From positions 1 to 14,942 of the forward strand of contig JANNTD010000210.1 of assembly GCA_031403315.1 (NCBI GenBank): DNA of 14,942 bases, given 5' to 3'. Source of the stretch: DASYDU01 sp031403315 (GTDB lineage: Bacteria > Planctomycetota > Planctomycetia > Pirellulales > Lacipirellulaceae). Within the stretch, counting starts at the first letter, position 1. Each line of letters begins with the position of its first letter. The notes beneath the pieces are model-generated. The model did no database searches. It saw only the letters and a list, made by a program, of their open reading frames with translations, and was not told the DNA's origin. Below are positions 1 to 6,664 of the stretch, piece by piece. A program made the translations under genes and the position numbers.

Positions 1-1265
1 AACGTCTTTTTCGCCAGGCCGAAATCGAGCAGTTTGGCAACGTCGAAGATGCCGCCGCGATAGGCGCAAAAGATGTTGGCCGGCTTGATGTCGCGGTGGA
101 CCAGGCCGATGCCGTGGGCTTCGTGCAAGGCCGCACAAACCTGGTCCATCATGTACACGGTTCGGCCGACGGGAAACGGACCATAGTCTTCCACGATCTC
201 GCCGATGTTGTGACCGGGCAGGAACTCCATGACGTAGTAAAAGGTGCCGTCGGCAGTGCGGCCATAGTCGTAGATGTCGATCGAATTCCAGTGCGAGAGC
301 TTGGCAGTGGCGCGAACTTCGCGTTCGAAACGGGCGAGTGCCTGGGGGTCGCCAGCCTTCTCGGGGCGAATGATCTTCACCGCGCAGGGCCGCTTCATCA
401 TCTTGTGCTCGGCCAGATAGACCTCGCCCATGCCGCCACCGCCCAGCTTCTGCTTGAGCCGGTACTGACCCAACTGCTTGGCCGCAAACGCCTCGCGACG
501 CAGCGTGCCGATGGTGTGTACGCCGACCGTAGCGACCATCACGGCCAGTCCGCTCATCATCACCTGCGCGCTCACGAAGCCATTATAGTCGGTGCTCCGG
601 AGAAGTTCGGCGTAGCCTGGCAGGTTATGGTCGAGCAGCCACAACAACGCGACGGGCAGTGCTCCCAACACCGCCAACACCGCCAGTGCCCGCTGCCAGA
701 CATTCGGAATAAAGAGTGCATAGGTGAAGATCAACAGCATCCAGGGCACCAAGACAACTGGGAGATAGGCATGGCCGTCGGTGAGATTCGCGGTCGTGGA
801 CGCTTCGTGATATTGCTTCACGAGGAAGTACACCGCCGGAGCGCCGAAGACCAGCACCTCGGCTACCCGCAACATCGGCAGCGAGAGCATGTAGCGGCGA
901 CAGAGTTTCACGGCGACCAAACCAAGCAGTGCAGTCACCCCCGCTTGAGCGTAAAGCAACCAGCGATGTTCGGCCGTGCCCCATTCGTTCCAATAAAATG
1001 GCCATCTCAACAGAAAGGCAAAGAAGCCGACGAACAGCAGCACTGCGGCGAGCCGCAGCCGGCTTCGCAGCACGTCGCGCGTTTCCTGGCTCAGGTGGGG
1101 CGCACTTCCCTCGACGAGCGCGACCTGCCGGCGGGCCGAGTCGTTGCCCCGGCTGGTGCTATCGCTGGCCAGCGGAAAGCGCGGCGGGGCGACCAGCATG
1201 GTTTCGTCGCCTGGCAGCGATGGCGGGGTGCCATTGGCGCGATGATCGGGTTCAAACGGCGGCAC
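1..1265 (-). CDS. Membrane Ser/Thr protein kinase, six-TM N-terminus (3' end beyond window)
   Basis: The reading frame is open from 1265 to the left edge, giving 421 visible residues. A polar N-terminus of about 70 residues is followed by six hydrophobic segments near residues 72-86, 101-120, 131-150, 166-186, 191-210 and 230-252. A Hanks-type kinase domain starts near 267. Seen in it are the glycine-rich loop GGGGMGEVY (275-283), the ATP-binding lysine in AVK (297), HRDIKPAN with catalytic Asp392, and DFG with Asp414. This order is typical of planctomycete Ser/Thr kinases, which are inferred to phosphorylate cytosolic targets; the signal sensed is unknown. An in-frame TAG lies just upstream. 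I chose GTG at 1265 because GAGG sits 9 nt before it; ATG at 1199 is the alternative and lacks a clear ribosome-binding site. The activation loop and C-lobe lie outside the window. Confidence 0.93.
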   Translation of the reverse strand, partial: MPPFEPDHRANGTPPSLPGDETMLVAPPRFPLASDSTSRGNDSARRQVALVEGSAPHLSQETRDVLRSRLRLAAVLLFVGFFAFLLRWPFYWNEWGTAEHRWLLYAQAGVTALLGLVAVKLCRRYMLSLPMLRVAEVLVFGAPAVYFLVKQYHEASTTANLTDGHAYLPVVLVPWMLLIFTYALFIPNVWQRALAVLAVLGALPVALLWLLDHNLPGYAELLRSTDYNGFVSAQVMMSGLAVMVATVGVHTIGTLRREAFAAKQLGQYRLKQKLGGGGMGEVYLAEHKMMKRPCAVKIIRPEKAGDPQALARFEREVRATAKLSHWNSIDIYDYGRTADGTFYYVMEFLPGHNIGEIVEDYGPFPVGRTVYMMDQVCAALHEAHGIGLVHRDIKPANIFCAYRGGIFDVAKLLDFGLAKKT

Positions 1266-1375
1266 CGAAGACTACCTCGCGCGGGGGAGGGATGGAGTAC
1301 GATTGCAAGTACCTACCATCCTACGCACGATGGGTGTAATCGGGCAGGGGGCACCCGAGCCGCGGTCCGGCAATT

Positions 1376-1927
1376 CTAGGCCGCCCGTCGCTCACCGAGG
1401 GTCACCGCTTGCTTCGCAAGTAGCGAGTGGTTCAGCAGTTCGAACGTCGGCCGGTCCGCGGCGTCGATCCGCTCGCGCAGTACCACGGAGCTCGAATCGA
1501 TCATCCGGGGAAAGTAGAACCAGGCCGGCGCCAGCAAGCAATCCGGCACCTGCGACGAGAGCAGCAACAGGCCCGTATGTTGGTGGGCGTTGGCAATGGC
1601 CGCGACCGAGCGGGCCGGATCGCCTGGGACTAGTCGAACTGTCGCACCGGTGGCCTGCAGCTCGCGGTGGGCCTGTTTGAGCGTTAGCTTCGGCAAGTCC
1701 TCGCTCCGCGCGTCGAACCAGTCGAGACCCGTGTACGCGACTTGCTCCGTGCCGGCATAACGCTGCGCGACTGCTATCATCGCCGTCGTGCGTTCGACGC
1801 TGTAGATGCCGATCTCGACGATGCGGCAAATCTTATGAACTTTCACCAAACGATAGAGCTGCCGTTCGGTCCGCGGCTTCGAGAAGTGGGCCAGATAGGC
1901 GTACTTGAGCCAACTCGCTGCAGCCAC
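1376..1927 (-). CDS. Class I SAM-dependent methyltransferase-like protein
   Basis: The protein is 183 residues. The frame could be extended to 2077, but a perfect AAGGAGG lies 6 nt before the GTG at 1927, so I start there; the extra upstream residues are Arg-rich and not protein-like. RIVEIG (35-40) looks like the end of strand 1 and motif I of the Rossmann methyltransferase fold, and YTGLDWFD (65-72) looks like the acidic end of strand 2. WFYFPRM (136-142) resembles a segment seen in related planctomycete proteins. Motif I lacks the usual second and third glycines, and the strand-4 position reads LLLLSS without the usual acidic residue, so SAM binding may be altered or lost. The substrate is unknown. 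It lies about 200 nt behind the asparagine synthase on the same strand and may share its message. Confidence 0.7.
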   Translation of the reverse strand: MAAASWLKYAYLAHFSKPRTERQLYRLVKVHKICRIVEIGIYSVERTTAMIAVAQRYAGTEQVAYTGLDWFDARSEDLPKLTLKQAHRELQATGATVRLVPGDPARSVAAIANAHQHTGLLLLSSQVPDCLLAPAWFYFPRMIDSSSVVLRERIDAADRPTFELLNHSLLAKQAVTLGERRAA

Positions 1928-1933
1928 GGGGAA

Positions 1934-1940
1934 CCTCCTT
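1934..1940 (-). promoter_or_regulatory. Shine-Dalgarno AAGGAGG fixing the methyltransferase GTG start
   Basis: On the minus strand AAGGAGG is followed by TTCCCC and then GTG GCT GCA. This is the strongest ribosome-binding site in the window, and it shortens the longest possible frame by 50 codons. Confidence 0.75.
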
Positions 1941-2037
1941 GTTCGCGGGCGCAAAGGGTAGTGCGACCGAACTGCTGGCGTCCATGCCAACTTGGCCGCG
2001 ACACGCATTTTTCGCGCGGGTGAAGCGCGTAAAGAAG

Positions 2038-2067
2038 TTGATCGGCAGCAGCGTGCCGGCAAATCAA
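2038..2067 (-). other. Bulged hairpin between asnB and the methyltransferase gene
   Basis: On the plus strand the arms are TTGAT then CGGCA, a 6-nt loop, TGCCG, a 4-nt bulge (GCAA), and ATCAA. That gives two 5-bp helices stacked across a bulge. The element lies in the roughly 200-nt untranslated gap (1928-2131). There is no U-tract, so it is not a convincing terminator; it could mark message processing or be chance. Confidence 0.3.
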
Positions 2068-2131
2068 GCGGCAACATTGCGATCGCCCAAGTCGCTGCAA
2101 GCGTTAGAGGCGGCAGAATTTGACACGGCGG

Positions 2132-4060
2132 CTACGCATCCGACGGGATACACCACTGGCGGTGCCAAAGCTCGAGCATCAGCAGTGACCACAGACGGGC
2201 CGAGTGGTCGCAGCGGCCGCTGGCGTGTTCGCCGAGCAACTGCTCAATCGCAGCGCGGCGGAAGTAACCGCGGCCCAGTGACTGGGCGCTCAGCAGCGTG
2301 TCGTGCGCCAGATCCTTGAGTTCGTTGCGGAACCAGCGGTCGAGCGGCACGCCGAAGCCGGTTTTCTTGCGACGGAAGACCTCGCGCGGCAGGAGGTGGC
2401 CGAACGCACTTTCCAGAATCCGTTTGCCGCGACGGCCGCGGAGCTTCAGCCGCGACGGCATCGCGACGGCCAGCTCGACCATGCGATGGTCCAAGAGCGG
2501 CTGCCGGCATTCGAGGCCGTGAGCCATCGTGGCAATGTCGACTTTGTGGCACAAATCGCCTGGCAGGTAAGTCACCAGGTCGGCAAGTGATGCGGCGGTC
2601 ACCGCATCGCGCTTGCCGCTCCGGGCAAGTGCCGCGGCGAGAAATTCGCTGGGGTCTCGATCCGGAAGTTGGGCCAGGAAATCGTCGCTATACAGCGCGG
2701 CTCGGCGGCTCTCGTTGAAGATTGCGATTAACTCAGCGTAGCGGCGGTTCGGCGGCGCAGCGAGCACCGTCGAAAAACGTTTCAATCGCTCCAGCGTGCT
2801 CTTCTGTCGGCCGCCAGCGGGCATCCGTTGCCAGAGCGAACTGGTGACCACCGCCCGCAATGGCGGCGGTAGGCGATCGCATGCCGCCGCGAGCTGCATC
2901 GCCCGATAGCGGTCGTAGCCGGCGAACAATTCGTCCCCGCCGTCACCCGAAAGAGCCACCTTCACTTGCCGGCGCGTTTCGCGGGCCAGGTAATACGTCG
3001 GCACCGCCGAGCTATCGCCGAACGGTTCGTCGAAATGCCACGCCAATTTCGGCAGCAATTCGACGCAATTCGGCTCGACGCGGAGCTCGTGGTGCTCAGT
3101 TCCAAGATGCACTGCCACGCGGCGGGCGAACGCCGTTTCGTCGTAGTCGGGGTCGTGGAAGCCAACGGTAAACGTCTTGATCGGACCGGCGGTGTGCTCA
3201 CGCATCAACGCGACGATGATCGACGAGTCGATGCCGCCGGAGAGAAATGCTCCGAGTGGCACGTCGCTCACCAACTGAGTTCGTACGGCATCGCTAATCC
3301 GCAGGCGGAGGCGTTCGACGTACTCGGCTTCTGTCAGTGGCTCTTCGTGGGCGAAGTTTGGTTGCCAATAGGGCGAGACCGTCAGCTGCTCATTTTCCAA
3401 CACCACGACGTGTCCCGGCGGCAGCTTGTGGATGCCGCGGAAGATCGTGTGCGGCGGCGGCACATATTGGTAGAGCAAATACTCATCGAGCGCCCCGGGA
3501 TCAATCTCGTGTGGCACGCCAGGCACCGCGAGCAAACTCTTGAGCTCGCTCGCAAACAACAGCCGCCCGGGCTCCCAACGGTACACGAGCGGCTTCTGTC
3601 CCAGCCGATCGCGGGCCAAGACCACGCGTCGGTGCCGCCGATCCCAGATCGCCAGCGCGAACATGCCCACCAGGTGTCGGACGAAATCGACGCCCTCGTC
3701 CTCGTAGAGATGCACGAGCACCTCGGTGTCGCCCTGACTGCGGAACCGATGGCCGCTCGCTTCGAGCCGCGACCGCAGCTCGCGGAAGTTGTAGATCTCG
3801 CCGTTGAAGACGAGTTGGACGCTGCCGTCCTCGTTCGCCATCGGCTGGCGGCTCGCGGCCAAGTCGATGATCGACAACCGTCGATGCCCGAGCGCGATGC
3901 CCGGCAGGGCAGGATAGCGTGGATCGAGATGCAGGTCGCTGGCGAAAAATCCGCCGTCGTCCGGCCCGCGGTGAGCGAGGACGTCGGTCATCCGCGCGAG
4001 CGTCTCGCGCGAAACCGCGAGCCGCGGATCAGTCCAAACGGCTCCGGTGATGCCGCACAT
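2132..4060 (-). CDS. asnB: Asparagine synthase (glutamine-hydrolysing)
   Basis: The protein is 642 residues, the usual length for the family. It starts MCGITG, so removal of Met exposes the N-terminal nucleophile Cys of the class II glutaminase domain (about 1-210). RGPDD (31-35), FNGEIYN (85-91) and GDTE (110-113) build the glutamine site. The synthetase domain carries the pyrophosphate loop SGGIDSS (274-280), DEPFGDSS (344-351) and SGDGGDELFAGY (371-382). Glutamine supplies ammonia to an AMP-activated aspartate, or aspartate-like, carboxylate in the cytosol. Relatives in polysaccharide loci amidate sugar or peptide carboxylates, and the CpsB-like and methyltransferase-like neighbours make that possible here too. 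The start is fixed by the nucleophile Cys; no Shine-Dalgarno precedes it. Confidence 0.95.
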   Translation of the reverse strand: MCGITGAVWTDPRLAVSRETLARMTDVLAHRGPDDGGFFASDLHLDPRYPALPGIALGHRRLSIIDLAASRQPMANEDGSVQLVFNGEIYNFRELRSRLEASGHRFRSQGDTEVLVHLYEDEGVDFVRHLVGMFALAIWDRRHRRVVLARDRLGQKPLVYRWEPGRLLFASELKSLLAVPGVPHEIDPGALDEYLLYQYVPPPHTIFRGIHKLPPGHVVVLENEQLTVSPYWQPNFAHEEPLTEAEYVERLRLRISDAVRTQLVSDVPLGAFLSGGIDSSIIVALMREHTAGPIKTFTVGFHDPDYDETAFARRVAVHLGTEHHELRVEPNCVELLPKLAWHFDEPFGDSSAVPTYYLARETRRQVKVALSGDGGDELFAGYDRYRAMQLAAACDRLPPPLRAVVTSSLWQRMPAGGRQKSTLERLKRFSTVLAAPPNRRYAELIAIFNESRRAALYSDDFLAQLPDRDPSEFLAAALARSGKRDAVTAASLADLVTYLPGDLCHKVDIATMAHGLECRQPLLDHRMVELAVAMPSRLKLRGRRGKRILESAFGHLLPREVFRRKKTGFGVPLDRWFRNELKDLAHDTLLSAQSLGRGYFRRAAIEQLLGEHASGRCDHSARLWSLLMLELWHRQWCIPSDA

Positions 4061-4117
4061 TGGGGCTCGCGGGAAAGGAAGAAGTTCAGCCGAATTGCTA
4101 ACGCAGCAACGTGCGCG

Positions 4118-4145
4118 TTCTCATTTTGCAATTCTCATTTTGCAA
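4118..4145. repeat. Two perfect tandem copies of a 14-bp unit
   Basis: The unit TTCTCATTTTGCAA occurs at 4118-4131 and again at 4132-4145 without a mismatch. Partial copies of its core, CAATTTGC, follow at 4143-4150 and 4192-4199. It makes an AT-rich island in a GC-rich window, in the 160-nt gap between the small exported protein gene and asnB. Confidence 0.85.
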
Positions 4146-4162
4146 TTTGCTCGCCACCGCGA

Positions 4163-4192
4163 GTCCGCCTTGATGAGATATTCTTGGCGGAC
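4163..4192 (-). other. Inverted repeat in the gap upstream of asnB, weak terminator candidate
   Basis: GTCCGCC (4163-4169) and GGCGGAC (4186-4192) form a perfect 7-bp stem with a 16-nt loop. It lies about 29 nt beyond the stop of the upstream small exported protein. No T-run follows on the minus strand, and the loop is long, so termination is doubtful. Confidence 0.3.
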
Positions 4193-4220
4193 AATTTGCA
4201 ATCGGCTTTTTCCAAAATCC

Positions 4221-4766
4221 CTAGCTATGCGGCCCATCGTCGTCGCTCAGCGCAACGGGAATCGCCACGGCGGCCGCGACGATGCCTCCCACGATCCAGG
4301 GATTGGTCGCCCACACCTTGGCTTTCTTCCACATGCGGTTGCCCGGCGGCGGACCATACTGCCCGCGGATCACGTCGGAACCGGATACCAGATCGATCGA
4401 CTTCGGCGCTCGCGGCGGCGCGGTGCCGGGAGCCCACAGTCGACAGAGCTGCATGTTGTCGGCGGTCGAAATCTGATGCACGCCGCCGCGCAGATTCGAC
4501 ACGGCGAACACCCCTTCGGCGTCGGTCTGTGTCGAGGCCAGCGTCTTGCTACCCGACTGGATTGAGATGTCGGCTTTGTTGAGCGGCCGGCCGTTCGCGT
4601 CGAGCAACCGGCCGACTAGCAGACCGCCGTACGCGAGTTCGACGTCGCGAATGATTGGCGCTTTAGCAGGCGCAACATCTTTGCCAGCCGTCGGCCCGAT
4701 CGGCAGGCAAAGGCCGATACTCGCCAGCGCCACCAGCCAGCGGCCCCATCTGCAGGAAGCAACCAT
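4221..4766 (-). CDS. Small exported protein: carboxypeptidase-regulatory/CnaB-like domain plus C-terminal TM-acidic tail (copy A)
   Basis: The protein is 181 residues. An Arg-containing N-terminus and a hydrophobic stretch (9-24) look like a signal peptide or anchor. Residues about 46-100 read like a carboxypeptidase-regulatory or CnaB-type beta-sandwich: GGLLVGRLLDANGRPL, TQTDAEGVFAVSNLRGG, HQI. Then come CRLWAPGTAPP (108-118), VIRGQYG (132-138), a helix of about 16 residues (158-173) and the acidic end SDDDGPHS. The start is supported by GGAG 7 nt upstream. It is clearly paralogous to the gene at 4962-5492, with the same domain order and tail. The fold suggests a cell-surface or periplasmic binding or structural role, which is inference; no catalytic residues are visible. 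Confidence 0.8.
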   Translation of the reverse strand: MVASCRWGRWLVALASIGLCLPIGPTAGKDVAPAKAPIIRDVELAYGGLLVGRLLDANGRPLNKADISIQSGSKTLASTQTDAEGVFAVSNLRGGVHQISTADNMQLCRLWAPGTAPPRAPKSIDLVSGSDVIRGQYGPPPGNRMWKKAKVWATNPWIVGGIVAAAVAIPVALSDDDGPHS

Positions 4767-4782
4767 CTGCTTTCTCCGTAGA

Positions 4783-4807
4783 ATTCGCGGAACGAATGAC
4801 CGCGAAT
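4783..4807 (-). promoter_or_regulatory. Perfect 8-bp inverted repeat just upstream of the copy A ribosome-binding site
   Basis: ATTCGCGG (4783-4790) and CCGCGAAT (4800-4807) are exact reverse complements separated by 9 nt. On the minus strand the repeat ends a few bases before the GGAG that serves ATG 4766. It could be an RNA hairpin that affects translation, or an operator; the sequence does not decide. The paralogue at 4962-5492 has no equivalent next to its own start. Confidence 0.5.
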
Positions 4808-4873
4808 GTTAGTAGCCTGGCAGGTGCGACGAAAGGGCAATGTTCGTGTCGCTGCCAGCCGGCAAGCGCTAGT

Positions 4874-4904
4874 AAAACGCCTCGCGGACTCGCGGGCGTC
4901 TTTT
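4874..4904. terminator. Rho-independent terminator between the two paralogues, usable in both directions
   Basis: On the minus strand the stem is AAGACGCC-CGCG, loop AGTC, CGCG, one bulged A, then GGCGTTTT: 12 pairs including one G-U, with the T-run inside and after the descending arm. On the plus strand the same hairpin ends in TCTTTT. It lies 58 nt after the stop codon of the 4962-5492 gene, in the right place to end that message before copy A. Confidence 0.75.
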
Positions 4905-4961
4905 GAATTGCGGAGGCATTGCTGGCACCGCGCTAGGCGTTGCCGGCCGGCGACACGCCGT

Positions 4962-5492
4962 CTAGCTGTTCGGCCCGTCGTCGTCATCACTGGTGGCGGC
5001 CACGGCGAGCGGCGCCGCAATCGCGGCCGCGACGATGCCGGCTGTGATATATGGATGCGATCGCACCCAATCCAGCCAGCGTCCGCCGTACTCAGCACCC
5101 CACTGGCCGCGGACCACTTCCTGGCCCGTCACGACCACCGCCGCCTCTGAGGCCGCCGGCGGCGCGGTGTCGGCCGCCCAAAGGCGGTAGATGCTCTGAC
5201 CGTCGGGCGTCACGATTTGATATTGTCCGCCCCGCAAGCCTTGTGCGGCAAAGATGCCATTCGCATCGGTCTGGGTGCGGACCACTTCTTGCTCGTCATG
5301 CTGAATCGAAACGATCGAGCTGGCTTGAACCGCGCCCTGCTGATCGATCACTTGCCCGACCAAGACACCACCGGGACGCAGCGCCACGTCTTTCGGGGCG
5401 CCGGCCAACTCCGTAGCCAGGGCACTGGGCGGACAAACGATTCCGACGCACGCGACCGTGGCCAGAATCGTCTGAAAGTTTTTGAGTGTCAT
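4962..5492 (-). CDS. Small exported protein: carboxypeptidase-regulatory/CnaB-like domain plus C-terminal TM-acidic tail (copy B)
   Basis: The protein is 176 residues. It has a clear signal peptide: Lys4 in a short N-region, a hydrophobic core at about 7-22, and a likely cut after ALA (24-26). Residues about 38-95 form the same beta-sandwich-like unit as copy A (GGVLVGQVIDQQG, RTQTDANGIFAAQGLRGGQ, YQI), followed by YRLWAADTAPP and VVRGQWG. The C-terminus is a hydrophobic helix (149-166) and the tail SDDDDGPNS. AAGGAG (5498-5503) lies 5 nt before ATG. A terminator follows at 4874-4904, so it is probably transcribed apart from copy A. The paired, diverged copies point to an old tandem duplication. 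Function is not known; surface display or envelope attachment is inferred. Confidence 0.82.
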   Translation of the reverse strand: MTLKNFQTILATVACVGIVCPPSALATELAGAPKDVALRPGGVLVGQVIDQQGAVQASSIVSIQHDEQEVVRTQTDANGIFAAQGLRGGQYQIVTPDGQSIYRLWAADTAPPAASEAAVVVTGQEVVRGQWGAEYGGRWLDWVRSHPYITAGIVAAAIAAPLAVAATSDDDDGPNS

Positions 5493-5843
5493 TGCATCTC
5501 CTTCGCAATTCGGTCTGATCCGTCAACCCGCCCCCGTGCTATTTCCTGCGATCGCTAGCAAAACGCAGCGTCAGTCCTGTGCTAGCTTCGCAATGTGACA
5601 ATTTTGATACACGCTCCCCGTATCGACCGTTACAAACTACTTACTTGACCGATGTTCGCCGACAATATCGAAAAACTCAGCCCAAGTTGCCCGACCGGGT
5701 ATTGCGATGACAGCAGGCGAATCTCCTGCGCCGACGCTGGAGCAGTTTTCCCAGCGCGGCGCGGCGCGCCAAATCATTGATCATCTCCAACTCGTCAATT
5801 TTGAAATCCAGCGACGCCCGCCATGCATTGTCAGCAATGCAAT
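5493..5843. other. Intergenic region of 351 nt upstream of copy B
   Basis: No convincing gene is visible in either strand. It contains the hairpin at 5824-5841 directly behind the peptidase stop, and the copy B ribosome-binding site. A possible but poor minus-strand promoter (TTGTAA at 5635-5630, TGTATC at 5611-5606, spacing 18) lies about 115 nt before the copy B start. GCTAGC occurs twice (5556-5561, 5581-5586). TTCGCAAT occurs near 5503 and near 5587. A plus-strand frame beginning at 5707 runs antisense into the peptidase gene and looks like a shadow. Confidence 0.5.
5824..5841 (-). terminator. Compact hairpin directly after the peptidase stop codon
   Basis: TGCATTG and CAATGCA form a perfect 7-bp stem with a 4-nt loop, beginning 2 nt after the TAA. 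The position suits a terminator or an RNA 3' end protector, but no U-tract follows on the minus strand, so its efficiency is uncertain. Confidence 0.4.
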
Positions 5844-6635
5844 TTACTCATGCCAGTATTTGAAGTGTTGCACCATCCGATCGGTCGAGTTCGGAACGGC
5901 GAGCTCCAGTTGCTCCGACAGGTTTCCGGCAATCTCGCCGCGGCGAATGTCGGCCAGGTATCGCACCAAAGTCGTATGCGCCGCTTCCGGGCCGTGGAGC
6001 ATGAAATGGACCCACGCCCAGGAATAGCGATATTCGCTCGCGCCCATCTCGGAAAGGTCGCGGCGCTGTTCGAGGTCGCTCATGGTGCAAATCATACCTA
6101 ACCGCATCTCCCAACGGAGCCAGCCAAAATACGGATGTCCAAACGCCCGCTTGCTCGCCGGAACCTCGAAATACTTGGCCAGGCCTTCGTCGAGCCAGAG
6201 CGGCACCAGCGGCAAGCTCGCATGCAGCAGCGCGTGCGTGCATTCGTGACGGAGGTCGACGTCGAGCGCGTCGTGCCGATAGGCATACACGCCCGCTAGT
6301 CCGCCTTCCTTCACGAACAATGCCTGCCGATAGGGCACGTCGGGATAGTGCTCTTCGAGGTAGCGGCGATGGGACCGCGCGTCGGAGAACAGATAAATGT
6401 AGACCGGCTCGGCCGCCGGCGTGATGCCCAGGGTCCGCACCAGCTCGGGCTGTAGTTCCTGCAATTCGGCGAGCAGCGGCTCGTAGTCCTTGAGCGGAAA
6501 CGTCGCCTGGCAAATTAGCGGCCCGCTTTGCCGGGTGTCCACCCAATGCTCTGCTGCTTGAAGCGTTGTGGCAGTCGAGAGCAGCAGGATAGACAAGGAA
6601 AGAGAGCAAACAAGGGATTCTCCTTGTCTCGCCAT
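5844..6635 (-). CDS. Secreted gluzincin-like metallopeptidase (peptidase MA / DUF1570-like)
   Basis: The protein is 263 residues. A signal peptide covers about 1-28 (SLSLSILLLS core, AxA-like end TLQAAE). The zinc-peptidase signature is HECTHALLH (130-138): His130 and His134 as metal ligands and Glu131 as the base. WLDEGLAKYFE (147-157) follows, with Glu150 as the probable third ligand, the HExxH...E layout of peptidase MA-like gluzincins. The upstream part resembles the substrate-cleft domain of that group. It would act outside the cytoplasmic membrane; the substrate is unknown. The frame is open further upstream, but that part is Arg-rich, lies inside the phosphatase gene and is a shadow. 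ATG 6635 has GGGAGA about 7 nt upstream. It starts 29 nt after the phosphatase stop, so co-transcription is likely. Confidence 0.82.
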   Translation of the reverse strand: MARQGESLVCSLSLSILLLSTATTLQAAEHWVDTRQSGPLICQATFPLKDYEPLLAELQELQPELVRTLGITPAAEPVYIYLFSDARSHRRYLEEHYPDVPYRQALFVKEGGLAGVYAYRHDALDVDLRHECTHALLHASLPLVPLWLDEGLAKYFEVPASKRAFGHPYFGWLRWEMRLGMICTMSDLEQRRDLSEMGASEYRYSWAWVHFMLHGPEAAHTTLVRYLADIRRGEIAGNLSEQLELAVPNSTDRMVQHFKYWHE

Positions 6636-6664
6636 CCCATTGTCTCCCTTTCTTTGTATCTGCT

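Noticed and set aside
96..1379. Plus-strand open frame of 427 codons
   Set aside because: It is antisense to the kinase gene, is His/Gln/Arg-rich without domains, and reflects high GC at third positions of the real gene.
2016..2036. Palindromic CGCGC...GCGCG arms near an A/T-run as a terminator
   Set aside because: The T-run is on the ascending side for the plus strand and is an A-run on the minus strand, so it cannot terminate either message.
4118..4145. Direct repeats as a possible CRISPR
   Set aside because: There are only two 14-bp units with no spacer between them and no cas genes nearby.
2966..4582. Plus-strand open frame of 538 codons
   Set aside because: It runs antisense through asnB and into copy A and shows no protein family features.
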